Below, one piece after another: positions 1 through 10,655 of a DNA stretch of 64,000 nt. The DNA is from Madurella fahalii (lineage: Eukaryota > Ascomycota > Sordariomycetes > Sordariales), in contig CM056875.1 of the NCBI GenBank assembly GCA_029876055.1, forward strand, positions 2,976,001 to 3,040,000. Direction: 5' to 3'. A program made the position numbers and the translations under genes. The stretch's first letter is position 1; each line of letters opens with the position of its first letter. Below the pieces are notes generated by a model, which saw only the letters and a list, made by a program, of their open reading frames with translations, was not told the DNA's origin and did no database searches.

Positions 1-377
1 TGCCCATGTAACTCTGAATTGAGACTGCAGCAGCTCAAAAGCCAGGGTCGCACCTCGGCGCTGGGCGAGCTAACGATGGCTTCAACAAATCGGGTCTGAG
101 GCAGATTAGATAAGATCGCACGCAAGGAACAGTAACCCCAGCGGTTCCTGAGCCACCAGGGTACAGCTGCCGGTCGAAGTGGGGGATCTGATATGATCCC
201 GACTCGTCCGCTCCCCTGTTGGACGATCTCAGCGACTGCTTCACCCCGGGCTGGATCGGCATCCAATACAGTCATCACACAATAATAGCTCATTTATAAA
301 TTTAGTCAGGTAGCAAGGTTGCGATACTGCAGCCAAGCAACCAGAAGAAGCGAAATCAACATGACAGTGAACGCCGT
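1..377. other. Intergenic left edge, no gene seen
   Basis: This stretch precedes the 3' end of the LCB3-type gene, which reads on the minus strand. Short open frames exist on both strands, but none has a recognisable domain or a splice pattern. It probably holds the 3' untranslated region of the LCB3-type gene and part of a neighbour's flank. Confidence 0.5.
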
Positions 378-2439
378 TTATCGTGTACGTAGATGCGCCG
401 CGCCTAAGCCAACAGCCTCAAAAGCAACAAGAATGGCGTCTACCGCCAACCACGCAATGCCTGTGTAACCCAGTGTCAGCCAAATGCCCCACCGACCCGT
501 TCGGTAAAAGGCGGAAACTCACCTGTATAAACAACCAGCTTGGTTACCACCTCAACATCGTATCTGACCCGCGGCTTAACCAGCTTCGAAAATACCTCCT
601 TCTCCCCCAACTCGTCCTCCTGGCCCAAATACAATTCCGGCTCGGCGACACTATCCACTGCCGCCAGGCTCGGACTCGAAGGCGTGCCGGACTGACTCGC
701 AGCAACCACTACGTCTCCCGTTCCCATCATCTTCTCAAACTCAGCCAGCCGCCCGCTCTGCAATACACCACCCACTCCCGAGGCCTGCGAATACTCTCCG
801 TCCGCAACAGCTTTCACCGTCTCCCTCAACCCATTCAAACTCGGTTTAGTCTTAACACCGCCCGCTCCGCCCTCGCTCCCCAGGCTCTCTCTTCTCCTCC
901 GCTCGCGATACGCCAGCGTCTCGTACGCGTCCGCCGCGCTCTGCGGGCCGATGCTCACCGACCTCCCGCGGCCAGGGCCGCGGAAGCTGCGTACCAGCTT
1001 CGGTAAGTCACTCACGTTGGGCAGGACATTGTCGTCCCTCACGTGCAGGGGGACGTCCTTGTACTCCGAGGCCGGGACGAAGAACCGGCGGGGGAGCGAC
1101 AGGCCCCTGGTCTCGATGACGCGGAATAGGTGCGGTAGGAAGCGTAAGAGGGTAGGTTTCATGACCTCGCGCCAAGCAAACACAATCAGGACGCCAAACA
1201 CGACGCGCGCGACGGCCACGGGCCAGCCCAGGGCCGACAGGTTGAAGGATGCGTCCGGGCCGTTGTAGATAGGCGAGATATCAGCATACCGCGCGAAGCG
1301 CCACATACCGCATTCCAGGCCGATCATGACGCCCGCGAAGGCGACGCTGTCGTCGAAGCAGGGGCAGTCGTCAGCCGGTTCCGGGTGGACGCGCACGAGG
1401 ACGATGATGACGAGTGCGACCATCAGCGGCGCGAGGTAGTTGCTGGAGTGGAGCCAGGCTTCGAGGGCAGGAGCGTAATAGAATTCGACCAAGGAGATGG
1501 CAGCGCCCATGAGGGAGCCGATGATGACGTCCACGAAGCCGTGCATGCCGCAGTAGAGGCGGCCAAAGACAATGGAGACGGCGTAAAACCAGGCGAGGGC
1601 TTCGAGGGCAACGGTCGTGGTGGGGGAGTAGATATTGCTCTCGCTGCGGAGCATCAGGATGCCGTAGACGGCGACCGAGACAGCGTTGGCCGAGTGGGTT
1701 GACGGGAAGCCGTACTCGAGCGCTGCCGAGCCGGACATGGTGATGCGCTGCAACGGCGGGGACAGCGGCCGCGGGAGGGAGCACATGTCCTTGATGAAGC
1801 CGGTGAAGAAGACGCCCGAGGCGAGGATGTGGACAAGTCTGCCAAAATCCCACTATGTCAGTCCTGTCCCATCCTGGCTTGCACAGGGTGTCTTATTCTG
1901 TCGCCCATACCCCCTGCCGAATCCCGAAAAGCCGCACCAAAAGAGGATTGGTAGGCCGATCATGAAGAAGGTGTGCGTGCCAAGATTGGCCGTGATCGCA
2001 AAGTAGCTATCGAGTGCCGGCGTCCGCATCGCGCTCTGAAGGGCGGCCAGGTATGGCGTCTCCCACCGCACGAGGGGCAGGAGACTCTGTCGCAGGTCAT
2101 ATCGCCATTTCGGGAGGGCCCGCCTGTCTGTTTCTCCGCTATCAGCTCCAATGTTTTTCAAAGAGGCTTTTCTTGCTTGGGGTTTGTCGTTGTATGACTG
2201 ACGGCTGGTCCGAGGCGGGGCAGCCGAGGCTCGAGGGAGATTTGCGAGGCGATAAGACGCGTTGTCAGAAGGACCCCTCGATACTCCCACGAGCCAAAAC
2301 TGAAACACATACAATGGTGCAGACTCTTCAATCCCGCGTCGACAACCTCCTTTGAGCCCTTTTGTTCGGCCATGACCGACGGAGAGGCGGAATTGGGAAG
2401 CCCTGAGCCGGAGCTAGAGCCATGGCCGGAGGGATTCAT
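378..2439 (-). CDS. LCB3: Dihydrosphingosine-1-phosphate phosphatase (LCB3/YSR2-like, PAP2 family)
   Basis: This is an ER membrane lipid phosphatase that removes the phosphate from long-chain base phosphates in sphingolipid turnover. The proposed exons on the minus strand are 2439..2313, 2175..1911, 1838..523 and 460..378; all phases close to give about 596 aa. The PAP2 signature is complete: K-x6-RP (KDMCSLPRP), PSTHS, and R-x5-H-x3-D (RLYCGMHGFVD). Upstream lies the conserved LRQSLLPLVRWETPYLA segment. Several hydrophobic helices follow, then a Ser-rich cytosolic region. The last exon (83 nt) restores a hydrophobic tail starting GIAWLAVDAILV. Without it the frame would run on into a meaningless tail, because it reads through a strong GGTGAG donor at 523/522. 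The first intron's acceptor (2176) and the choice of start at 2439 rather than 2373 are the weakest points. The gene is divergent from the SDR at 3023. Family assignment is secure; the exact LCB3 orthology is inferred. Confidence 0.88.
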
Positions 2440-3022
2440 GGGGGAGGACCGCGCTGAGGCGTTCCTCGCCAATTCGGCCCTAGAGTCAGCAGTATCGGCA
2501 GGCACGCAGATGACAGCGGTTTTCAATGGATTGGCAGCTGCGAGACATTGACGTATGTAGAAACTCGATCGTTGGGGGGGGGGGGGGGGGGGGGAAGAGG
2601 AGCCGGTTAGCCCGCTCGTCAAACCATCGATGCTTGTGTTCACTCGCATACGGACGGCTAGAGTTGCAGAATGGCAGTCTTGGCAGGCCTTAGCAGCAGC
2701 ATTTTCCGCAGCGCGTAGAAGGCTTATTGGTGGTCAGGGGCGGCCACCAGCGTTGCAACAGGCAATCTTTCACCGCCCAAAAAATGCTAGTTTCGGTTGG
2801 TTGACTGCCCGGTTGCGGGACCAGACCCTTGTTCGGCCCCTGACGTAACCTCAGTCTCCAGCGAAGCTTTCGACTCCTTTGCTCGCTATTTGCACGTGCA
2901 TCTACAATCACCTTTCAGTTACAAGCTGTGATAGGTACCAAAACCCTTGTACTGTACGGATACGGCAGCCGTACCGTAGATGCCCAAGCCTCAAAAAACA
3001 CAAAAACAAGCCAAATTCCACA
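2440..3022. promoter_or_regulatory. Divergent promoter between LCB3-type gene and SDR, with a G21 tract
   Basis: About 580 nt lie between the two start codons, so both genes must use this stretch for transcription initiation. It contains an uninterrupted run of 21 G at 2574-2594. No clear TATA box was recognised. Confidence 0.6.
2574..2594 (+). repeat. Homopolymer of 21 G
   Basis: There are twenty-one consecutive G residues on the plus strand. The tract sits 135 nt upstream of the proposed LCB3 start codon and 429 nt upstream of the SDR start. Such a run can form G-quadruplex DNA and is hard to sequence, so its exact length is doubtful. Confidence 0.9.
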
Positions 3023-4145
3023 ATGCTCCCTCGCTCATTAGCGGGCAAAACCGCAGCCATCACTGGCGCGACGAGCGGGATCGGCTTCGCGATAGCGTCG
3101 CGGTTCGCCCGCGAAGGTGCCAATGTCGTACTTACTGGCCGGTCCCTTCCCAAGCTCCAGGAGGCGTACGGGCGGATGGAGGAGATCAAGCCCTGGCCGA
3201 CGCTCGAGACAGTGCAGACTCACTCCATAGTCGAGCTCGACGCCCGTACTCTATCAGCCTGGAAGCCGCTCGTAGATAACCATGTACGTCTCTCACCGCT
3301 GTCCTCCTAAAAGACTTGCAAATAAAAGCTGAATGCCTGACTGGGCTTAGAAAATTGACGTCCTGGTCAATTGTGCCGGCATATCCCAGAGGTCCCTCCT
3401 CGTCCGGGCGGGTGAGGACGATGTGGACAAACTGATTGAGACCAACCTGCACACCGCCATCTGGGGGTGCAAAACCGTCGGCAGGCAGATGATCTCGCGG
3501 GGCAGCGGTGGCTGCATCATCAACGTCTCGAGCTTGCTGGCAGATCGGGCAGTCGTTGGGGCGTCGGTCTATTCTGCCACCAAGGCAGGTCTACTAGGTA
3601 CATTAGACATCTCTTCCCTCTTGTGCTCTGAGATATCCAGCACTCACACGACACCCAGGCCTAAGCACCGCTCTCTCCCAAGAATTTGGTCACTACGGCA
3701 TCCGAGTCAACGCCATTGTGCCCGGTTATATCGAATCCGGCATGACCACAAGTGAGTTTCTTGAATTCTTTTTGCATTAAAAACTCAACCGGTTCCATGA
3801 ATCACTCCTGGTCGCTGGCTGTTTTCCGTCTACCACGTTTCCCTCCCATCTAGACCCATAACGAAACGCAACGGTTTGCTCCCCAGCCAAGTTCGAAAAC
3901 CATCGGAATCTGCCAACCACTCCTAACCTCTTGTTTTCTTGTTTGTTGGTTGATGTACATTGCCCAAAAAGGCTAACCTTACAAATTGCAAAGGACTCCC
4001 TGACAAGGAGGATATTGTCGCCAAAATACCCCTAAAACGCTTTGGAGCGCCGGACGAAATCGCTGACGCTGCTGCCTTCCTCGCTAAAAACACGTATGCA
4101 AATAACTGCATACTCAATATCGATGGCGGTCTCAGTGCAGTTTGA
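3023..4145 (+). CDS. Short-chain dehydrogenase, FabG-like (3-oxoacyl-ACP reductase family)
   Basis: This is a classical NAD(P)H-dependent short-chain dehydrogenase of 250 aa. The exons are 3023..3283, 3351..3597, 3659..3751 and 3994..4145. The phases close, and a GCTAAC branch site precedes the last acceptor. The cofactor motif TGATSGIG is at residues 14-21 and NCAG at 94-97. The catalytic Ser is near 147 in NVSS, followed by Tyr161 and Lys165 in YSATK. VPGYIESGM follows. The C-terminus NIDGGLSAV is the usual FabG ending. It resembles the mitochondrial 3-oxoacyl-ACP reductase of fatty-acid synthesis type II (CBR4/OAR1 family), although no strong presequence precedes it. The substrate is therefore inferred from the family only; other SDR activities are possible. 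The third intron is unusually long (242 nt) for this gene. Confidence 0.85.
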
Positions 4146-4185
4146 GTTGCTTGCCTAGGTAGGCCGCTTGCAACCCTCGCCTCAC

Positions 4186-6561
4186 TCAGTCATCGACAAT
4201 GACGATGGCACCTCCCGGAGCGCTGTCTTCAATAACAACGACTTCGTCTTCTGCACTTGCAGAAGTCTTGACTTTCTTGACAGCCGCGGCGTCCTCGGTG
4301 TTCTCTGGATGTGGGCGCTTAGCAGGTATTGCATCGATCGCCGTTCCGATTTGAGACTCGGCGTCATTTCCGAGACCGTGGCCACTTTGACCGTTAGCAC
4401 CGGGAACCGGCGTCTTCTTGGGCTTAGTCGGAATCTTGATCTCTTCCGAAGAGGTGCCCTTGATGGGCTTGTCATCGAGAGGGTCCTTGCTTTAGAAGCA
4501 GTTAGCACAGATGGGAGGGGCAACTTGAACGGGGGCAACATGCGCTTCTTGAATGGCGATCACCACATTGACGTATGGATCGTCGTCGTCTTCGTCGGTG
4601 ATTGTGAGGAAGGAATCCGGTTTGATGCCTGGACAGCGCAGTGAGGTTAGATACTATTGAAGTGCGAGTGTGTTCACGAGAGTAGCCATACCGAGGTCAC
4701 TCAGCTTCTTGCCGAGGTTGTCAGTCTCATCGGGGTCGTATAGAATGCCGACCTCGCTGCTGACGGAGATCTCCTTGTCGCCGTAGCCTAATTGGAGCTT
4801 CAAGAAATCTTCCACGAGGTCGTTTAGCGTCGCCCGCGACAAATCCACATAGGCGCGCGTCTGGAATGCGCCGCAGACTGGGCAGTCCGGGTTGGGTTCT
4901 CTTGATTTGTCCGACGCCATGACCCGGGCAGGTGAGAAAGGCGTCAAGAACACCTCTTTCGTCTTATCATATTCGCCTCTGAGGATCTTGAAGGACTCGA
5001 GAACACAGAGACCAGCGACAATTGCATTCGTCGTCGCGATGGCGGGGATGATGTTGCCGGCCATCTGCTTAATGTCAAACTTGGGCTTGCGGTCGATGCC
5101 AAAGATGGCTGACCTAATGTTTGCGCTCGCGGTGACAAAGTCGAGGGTATCCTCATCGTCCTTATCGAAGGTGATGATGGCCTCCTCTTCCGAGCCGGTT
5201 TGGGTGTTTTTCATCTCGAGGATGCGCTTGCTCAACCGTTCGAGGCTGTCATTGAAGATGACCAGGTTTTCCTCTAGCGACCAGACTCTCTGCGAATCTT
5301 GAAGTACCGCGTCCTTTGCCGCGAGAGCCTCAGAGGCTCGTTCCAGCAGGGATTTATAATCGAGAGGCTCCGGTGGCTTCCGAGTCTTCCACATATCCTC
5401 CATAGACCGCAGGCGGACGATGTCTGTGTTGAAGACTTTGGTGAATAGCATCTCTTGGAACTCGGGAGTGCCGACCGACTGCCGGATCTTTCTCAGAGCC
5501 TCCGACTCCCTTTTCAGCTCCTCAATCTCCTTGGCATTGTCTGCATCTGCCGAATGGTCAAAGGCAGATTCATCCTCGCTAGTTCCGAAAATTTCGTTCA
5601 GCAGATAGCTCTTGCCCCAGACGATGCAGTGGATTGGCTGGCTCGGCGTGCTGCGGATAGTGCAGACGGGGAATGTTTTGGGTGTCTCCTTGGGAGCACA
5701 GTCGTAGCAGGCTGTGACACCCTTCTTGATGACCTGCACCTGGCCGTTGAAGCCGGTGGTCCCACTCTCGATTAGCGGCACGTCGGCCGCAAGGCACATC
5801 TTGTTGACGTGCCGCCTCGCTTCTAGGTTGTCTAGCGCGTTGAAGACCATCGTGAAGCCACTAAACCACTCGATACTGAACTGGGAGTCCTTGATATTTG
5901 CATGGTACGCAACAAGCTTGACGGCGGGGTTGAATTTCTGTGCCACTTCCTTTGCAACCTGGATGCATCACGCCTGTCAGCCTGTGTTTGGGAGTACGAC
6001 TTAGAGAGAGCCCATACCAGCGCTTTCGACTTTTTAATATGTTCCTGACGGAATAGGAACTGGCGATTAAGATTGCTCAGGTCGATCGTGTCGAGGTCGA
6101 CGATGTGGACCTCTCCAAAGCCGGTGAGGACGAGGTTCTTGAGGAGTTCGCATCCGATTCCGCCGGCGCCGACCATCAACACACGCGACTGTTTAGCTTT
6201 AGTTAGCGGGTACACGGTGTCGTCCTCCATCTCGGAAATGATTGTAATGGGAAGTAATGCGCCGAGAATGGCGATTCCGGAATGCTGGGAGTGCTGAGAG
6301 TGCTCCACGAGGAAGAAGACGCAACGAAAGAGAGCTGAGGAAAATGCGCGGTGCGAGGTTGCCGATGCCGTCGGTAGGCGTGGCAGAAGGTGGAAGGAAA
6401 ATGATGAACGGAGAGAATGACTCTCGGGTACCCACTTGCTTAACATGCGCATTTAGACCGCGACCCAGCGACTGCGCATTGAAGCTATCGCGAGTCAGGG
6501 TGGGCATCGCAAGCGGCGCAACAAACGTCGCTGTGCTGCCTCCTACAACCAGTGGCTCCAT
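4186..6561 (-). CDS. UBA2: SUMO-activating enzyme E1 subunit 2 (UBA2)
   Basis: This is the catalytic subunit of the heterodimeric SUMO E1, partner of Aos1, which adenylates SUMO and takes it as a thioester before passing it to Ubc9 in the nucleus. The exons on the minus strand are 6561..6436, 6188..6018, 5958..4692, 4628..4540 and 4485..4186, which close to 650 aa. The nucleotide-binding GAGGIGCE motif is near residues 49-56, followed by DLDTIDLSNLNRQFLF. The catalytic cysteine is C198 in FPVCTIRSTP. Zinc-binding pairs CYDC and CPVCG are present, and then a ubiquitin-fold domain. The C-terminal tail has a basic KRPHPE/KKVKT stretch (probable nuclear signal) and two hydrophobic cores, VVVIED and AIVIVDD, which resemble SUMO-interacting motifs. 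The start at 6561 was chosen over 6507 because family members carry a short N-terminal extension. The donor of the intron at 4539 (gttgcc) is weak. The gene is divergent from QNG1. Confidence 0.93.
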
Positions 6562-7518
6562 CACGAAATACCGCCGCGAGGTGACCGAACGGCCTGACGA
6601 GAGAGCGTATAAGCTTTCTGAGAGACCAGAGAGCCGTGTATGGCTATTCCCGAATCGCGTCGTCACAGAGGATGCGACAGAGGATGCGACAGAGGAATCC
6701 CGTCGCTCCCAGCCTTGTCCCAGAGGGTTTGCACTGCAATCGGGACCCAGTGGAGCTAGGGACGGTGCGATCGCAAATCGTCGTCAGTGGGCAAACGCGC
6801 CAAGCGGTCCAGGGCAATTAAAGGTGGTCTAGGCACACGCCCCACGCGGAACGCGGCATGGCCAGCATCACAGTGCTCTTTACGTGTACTGTACTTTTCC
6901 GCAGATCCCCTTACTGCGGTATTCTACGTAAGCTTAGCCGAAACCAAGGCATCGTCGCCAAACCCTGACATCATAGCCCTACATTTGATACACATTCAGA
7001 TATCCCAAGCCCCCCAGTTCCTTTTAACATCGTCTCCTTCTCACGGCAGCTTTGTGTCGACGCCTGTGTGCAGTCTGTTCAGAGGCGCCCGTATCGAAAG
7101 GAGCAGGCAATTCCCCGATTGGTCGCCCTGCCAGGGAGAAGTGAGTTGTGGCTGACCTGGCCTCTGGGTCGGGAACCGCTAAAGCCGTTGCAAACTCAGC
7201 GCATAGTAAAGACAAACAGGACTCTTTCAAATTTTATCCATGGTATTTCCGACATCACGCATAAGAATGTCATCTTGTAAGGACGGTAAGACTGTCGCTA
7301 GCTAGGCAATCAACTCCCCATGAAACACCATGAGGCTCCTACTCCATGCCCAGGGTAGAGCTGCCGTAACGAGAGATCTTGGACACTGTGCACGTTCCCC
7401 TTTTTCATCAAAGGCCATTTCCCGTTCGCACGCCTATCTTGCTTCCTGTTCCAAACCACACACAGAATTTCACCTCGCTCTGCGCCCAACTCGGTCGTTC
7501 TCTTCTCTTCCTTCCAAA
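6562..7518. promoter_or_regulatory. Divergent promoter between UBA2 and QNG1
   Basis: About 770-960 nt separate the two starts, depending on which QNG1 start is used. It carries two exact copies of a 12-nt unit (gaggatgcgaca) at about 6668-6691. No other element was recognised. Confidence 0.5.
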
Positions 7519-8859
7519 ATGTCAGATGACGAAGCCGACCCGGAGCTGCTCGCCCTTCTCCGGCAGCACCTGCAGGGTAAACTCAGGCTCGACGATGAGC
7601 CAGAAACCGGGGTGCTGGAGGGTGCGGAGTATGTCTATGACAACGCCATCGACGTCGCACTAGACATGCGCTCCTGCAAGCGGGCTGCCTCGGCAATTTA
7701 CGCACAGATGCAGGAGAAGCAGTACTCGCCCGCAACTTGGGCGTCGCACGAGCTGCACCCCAAGAGCAGGGATGAAACCACCGTTGCCTTCATCTTCACC
7801 ATGGACCTCCTCAACTTCTCGTTCTGGTCTGAGAAGTCCGATGCAGAGCGGTTTGCTATCGAATACCGCGGCAAACGGTGGACCGGGTACTGGAGTCTGG
7901 TTGCTGCAATGCAGCGCGCGTTGGACGAAGGTAGGTCGGCTCCCGCGCTGCGTATAAGTGACCGCTGTTTCCAAAATGATAATTCCAATCTTCGTACTTT
8001 GACCAGAAACACAAGTTGACCAATGATGTCAAGGAATCCCCATTACCGACCCTCATTTCTGGCAAGATGAAGAGGAGTGCACGCTGGATACTCTGATGCA
8101 GGTCTTCAGATCGTGCACAGATGAGGAGATGCCGATGTTGGCGGAACGGCTAGCCTGCCTGCGTGAGGCCGGCAAGGTCCTGTACGAAGTACGTTCTCCG
8201 CTGTTGGCATCAATTTCGGCCTTCCGCGTCTTTCACTGCACGTACAATCCGGACGCTAACATGGCATCAGAGATACCAATGCCATCCCGTAAACCTGATC
8301 GAGGCAGCCAACGGGTCTGCCGCGGCATTGGTCAACCTGCTGGCGCGCGATTTTAGCTGCTTTCGGGACGAACATGTGTTTGAAGGACGCCGCAAGCCGA
8401 TCCGTTTCCTCAAGCGAGCGCAGATACTGGTCGCAGATCTCTGGGCTTGCTTTGAGGGCGAAGACTACGGCGAGTTCCAGGACATTGACAAGATCACCAT
8501 GTTTGCGGACTACCGTGTGCCCCAGATCCTAAGCAGCATGGGGTGTCTCTCCTACAGCCCAAAGCTGAGTATGGCAATACGAGACAAGAAGGATATCCCG
8601 TCTGGAGGGAGTTGGGAGATGCAACTAAGAGGTAAAGAATCCAGGTGTCTCTCTTCTTCTTAGGGATGTGCTAACGACTTAACTAGCCTGCAGTATATGG
8701 TGCGTTGAGTTAATACGCAAGGAGATTCTAAGACAGCATCCAGGCGCTCCGATCAACGCCATCCTCATCGATTTCTTCTTGTACGATACGATAAAAAAGA
8801 TGGAAGAGGAGGGTCGGGAGAGCGTGCCGCATCATAGAACGAGAAGTATATGGTATTGA
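7519..8859 (+). CDS. QNG1: Queuosine 5'-phosphate N-glycosylase/hydrolase (QNG1; queuosine salvage, DUF2419)
   Basis: This family releases queuine from queuosine 5'-phosphate so that it can be reused by tRNA-guanine transglycosylase; fungi cannot make queuine and depend on salvage. The exons are 7519..7930, 8034..8188, 8271..8631 and 8687..8859, giving 366 aa with all phases closed. Hallmarks are FTMDLLNFSFW, the WSLVAAMQRALDEG segment followed by GIPITDP across the first intron, CHPVNLIEAANGSA, the FLKRAQILVADLW helix, FADYRVPQ, and SIWCVELIRKEI near the end. Length and order match the family. An in-frame ATG at 7330 with no intervening stop would add 63 residues rich in Arg, Ser and Ala and poor in acidic residues, which could be a mitochondrial presequence. 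I chose 7519 because of its good context (CCAAAATGTC) and family length. The gene is convergent with POLD4. Confidence 0.92.
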
Positions 8860-9074
8860 GACCGGCGTATTCGGCTAGGCGCAGAAGCATCTAGAGCTTC
8901 TTGCTCGCCAGGTATTTAGCCATAGAGTAGACTTGAGAATAGAACAAGAAAACGCCGCTGGACAGATCAGTCGCCCCTCCGCAACTCCCCAACTCCTCCC
9001 ATTTTGCAAAGCCATCATCATAGTACACAACCCGACCCAAGACAACACCAACCAAACCAATTCGGCAAGCGAAC

Positions 9075-9843
9075 TCAAACGGAGCCGATGGCAGTAGAAT
9101 TCAGAATCTCGTCCATATGCGCCCTTTCAATGTCCTTGTTGCCCTTCGCCTCCTCCTTCATCAGCACAGCGAGCACCTCAATGGGCGGGTTCAGCCCCAA
9201 CCTCTGAGCCCGCTGCCACCGCTTGATCCGCGCGATGCCAATGCACGGCTACAACCACATTAAATTAGCTTCGCACTTGCATCAAACAGGCCCGGGCAAA
9301 CCACCACGGAAGTAAAAACAAGAGAAAGAAACGTACCCCGTACTGCGAACTAACGTCAAAGTATCGCAGCACCTTCTCCCCGGTACTCAACCCCTCGGTA
9401 TGCTTCTTGTGCACCTCCTTCGCCATGCGCGACGACTCAATCCCGGCCCAGTACCGCTCGACGGCGGCATCGCTGATTTTCTCGGCCCGCAGCTCCGCCT
9501 CGGACTTGTTGTCCACGATGGGCTTCGCCTGGTCTTTGATTTGCTGTAGTTTGCGGTCGTGGTCGTCATCGGCGGCGGCCTTGGCCTTGGACTTGACTTG
9601 TTGTTTCGGCACATCCTCGCTCACTTCTTCTTCCTCCTCCTTCTCCTTGCCGGTGGTCTTCTTTGTTGTCGCTGGCTCCGGTGACGGCTCGGGGATGTAC
9701 TCCTTGGAGCGCGAAGGCGACTTGTAGCCGTCCTTCTTGCCGCCCGACTGGATGCTCTTGGTGACCTTGTGCTTGAAGCTCAGGGTTTGTTGCTTGCCGC
9801 CTGCGCCGGTCGACGACCGGGTCGATCTGCGAGTGACGACCAT
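9075..9843 (-). CDS. CDM1: DNA polymerase delta subunit 4 (POLD4/Cdm1)
   Basis: This is the small accessory subunit of replicative DNA polymerase delta. The exons on the minus strand are 9843..9337 and 9248..9075, giving 226 aa. The N-terminus is basic and Ser/Thr-rich with a QQTLSFKHK segment that resembles a degenerate PCNA-interaction (PIP) motif. A low-complexity acidic/lysine-rich linker follows. The conserved C-terminal domain runs from ERYWAGIE through RYFDVSSQYG into exon 2, continuing PCIGIARIKRWQRAQRLGL and NPPIEVLAVLM, which is the diagnostic block for the family. The intron splits this block exactly after SSQYG, in phase 0. Only 215 nt separate its stop from that of QNG1, so the two transcripts probably overlap at their 3' ends. 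Orthology to fission yeast Cdm1 is inferred from domain layout. Confidence 0.9.
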
Positions 9844-10655
9844 TTTGGAAGGGGTGACGTCAGTGGAGCTACTTCGGAAGGAGAATGCTCGAGGAGTCCG
9901 GTAGTGGAATTAGAGATTGTTGGATGGAGGCCGGGCTTCTCTTAGGGAGGGCGTGAATTGACCAAGTTGAAAGTCCAGGCAGACGTTGACGGGAACAGAG
10001 CTTGGAGTCGGCTTGGCAGGCGTGTGAACCTGGAAGCCGCCGCTGGCGGGGCAACCTGCCTGTCACGAGGAATGCGCCAAGTCAGGTGACTTGTAAAGGG
10101 GCCTTCCTTAACAAATCCTGCAGACGATGTGGTGTAGTACAGTTAGTGCATCATCGTTGCAAATAATTCACCCTTTACTCCAATTCGGCATTCTTCAAAG
10201 GACCGTGGTCATGGTCAGCTGGCTCAACATTCGAAAATACCGGAGCTAATCATGCATTTCCTTCCCACTTCCTGCGATCATCTTTGCCCATCCACCCCTA
10301 TTCCTTGACGTTCTCTCTCTGTGTTGTCGGTTATGTTGTAAAAGATGGTATGTGAACTGGTCTTTTATCGGACATTTCAGTAATAATATCTTGCGAGGAC
10401 TAGGTCGATGTGGGTTCAGTTCCTGGGTATTTGCCGTGAAGTCCCGTGTGTGACTCCCGTTATGTGTCGGCGCCAAGTTTAGGGGCCTAGCTAGCGTATC
10501 TGCGAACATTGTGCCTGCGGGTGGTATGGACGAGACAAAAGGAAAGGAATCCTTCCTCGCGTGATGACTGCATTTTTCTCTATCTTTTCTAAGCAATTTG
10601 GAAGAGCAAACAGCCATGCTTAGTGTCTCTCTAGCCTCACCGTTTCCCTCAATGT
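9844..10655. other. Intergenic, POLD4 promoter side and SKI8 3' flank
   Basis: Both neighbours read leftwards, so this stretch should hold the POLD4 promoter and the SKI8 3' untranslated region. No supported gene was seen; the open frames here lack recognisable domains. Confidence 0.5.

Noticed and set aside
383..1006. 207-codon plus-strand open frame
   Set aside because: It is antisense to the LCB3-type gene, whose domain motifs and splice sites are clear; it shows no domain of its own.
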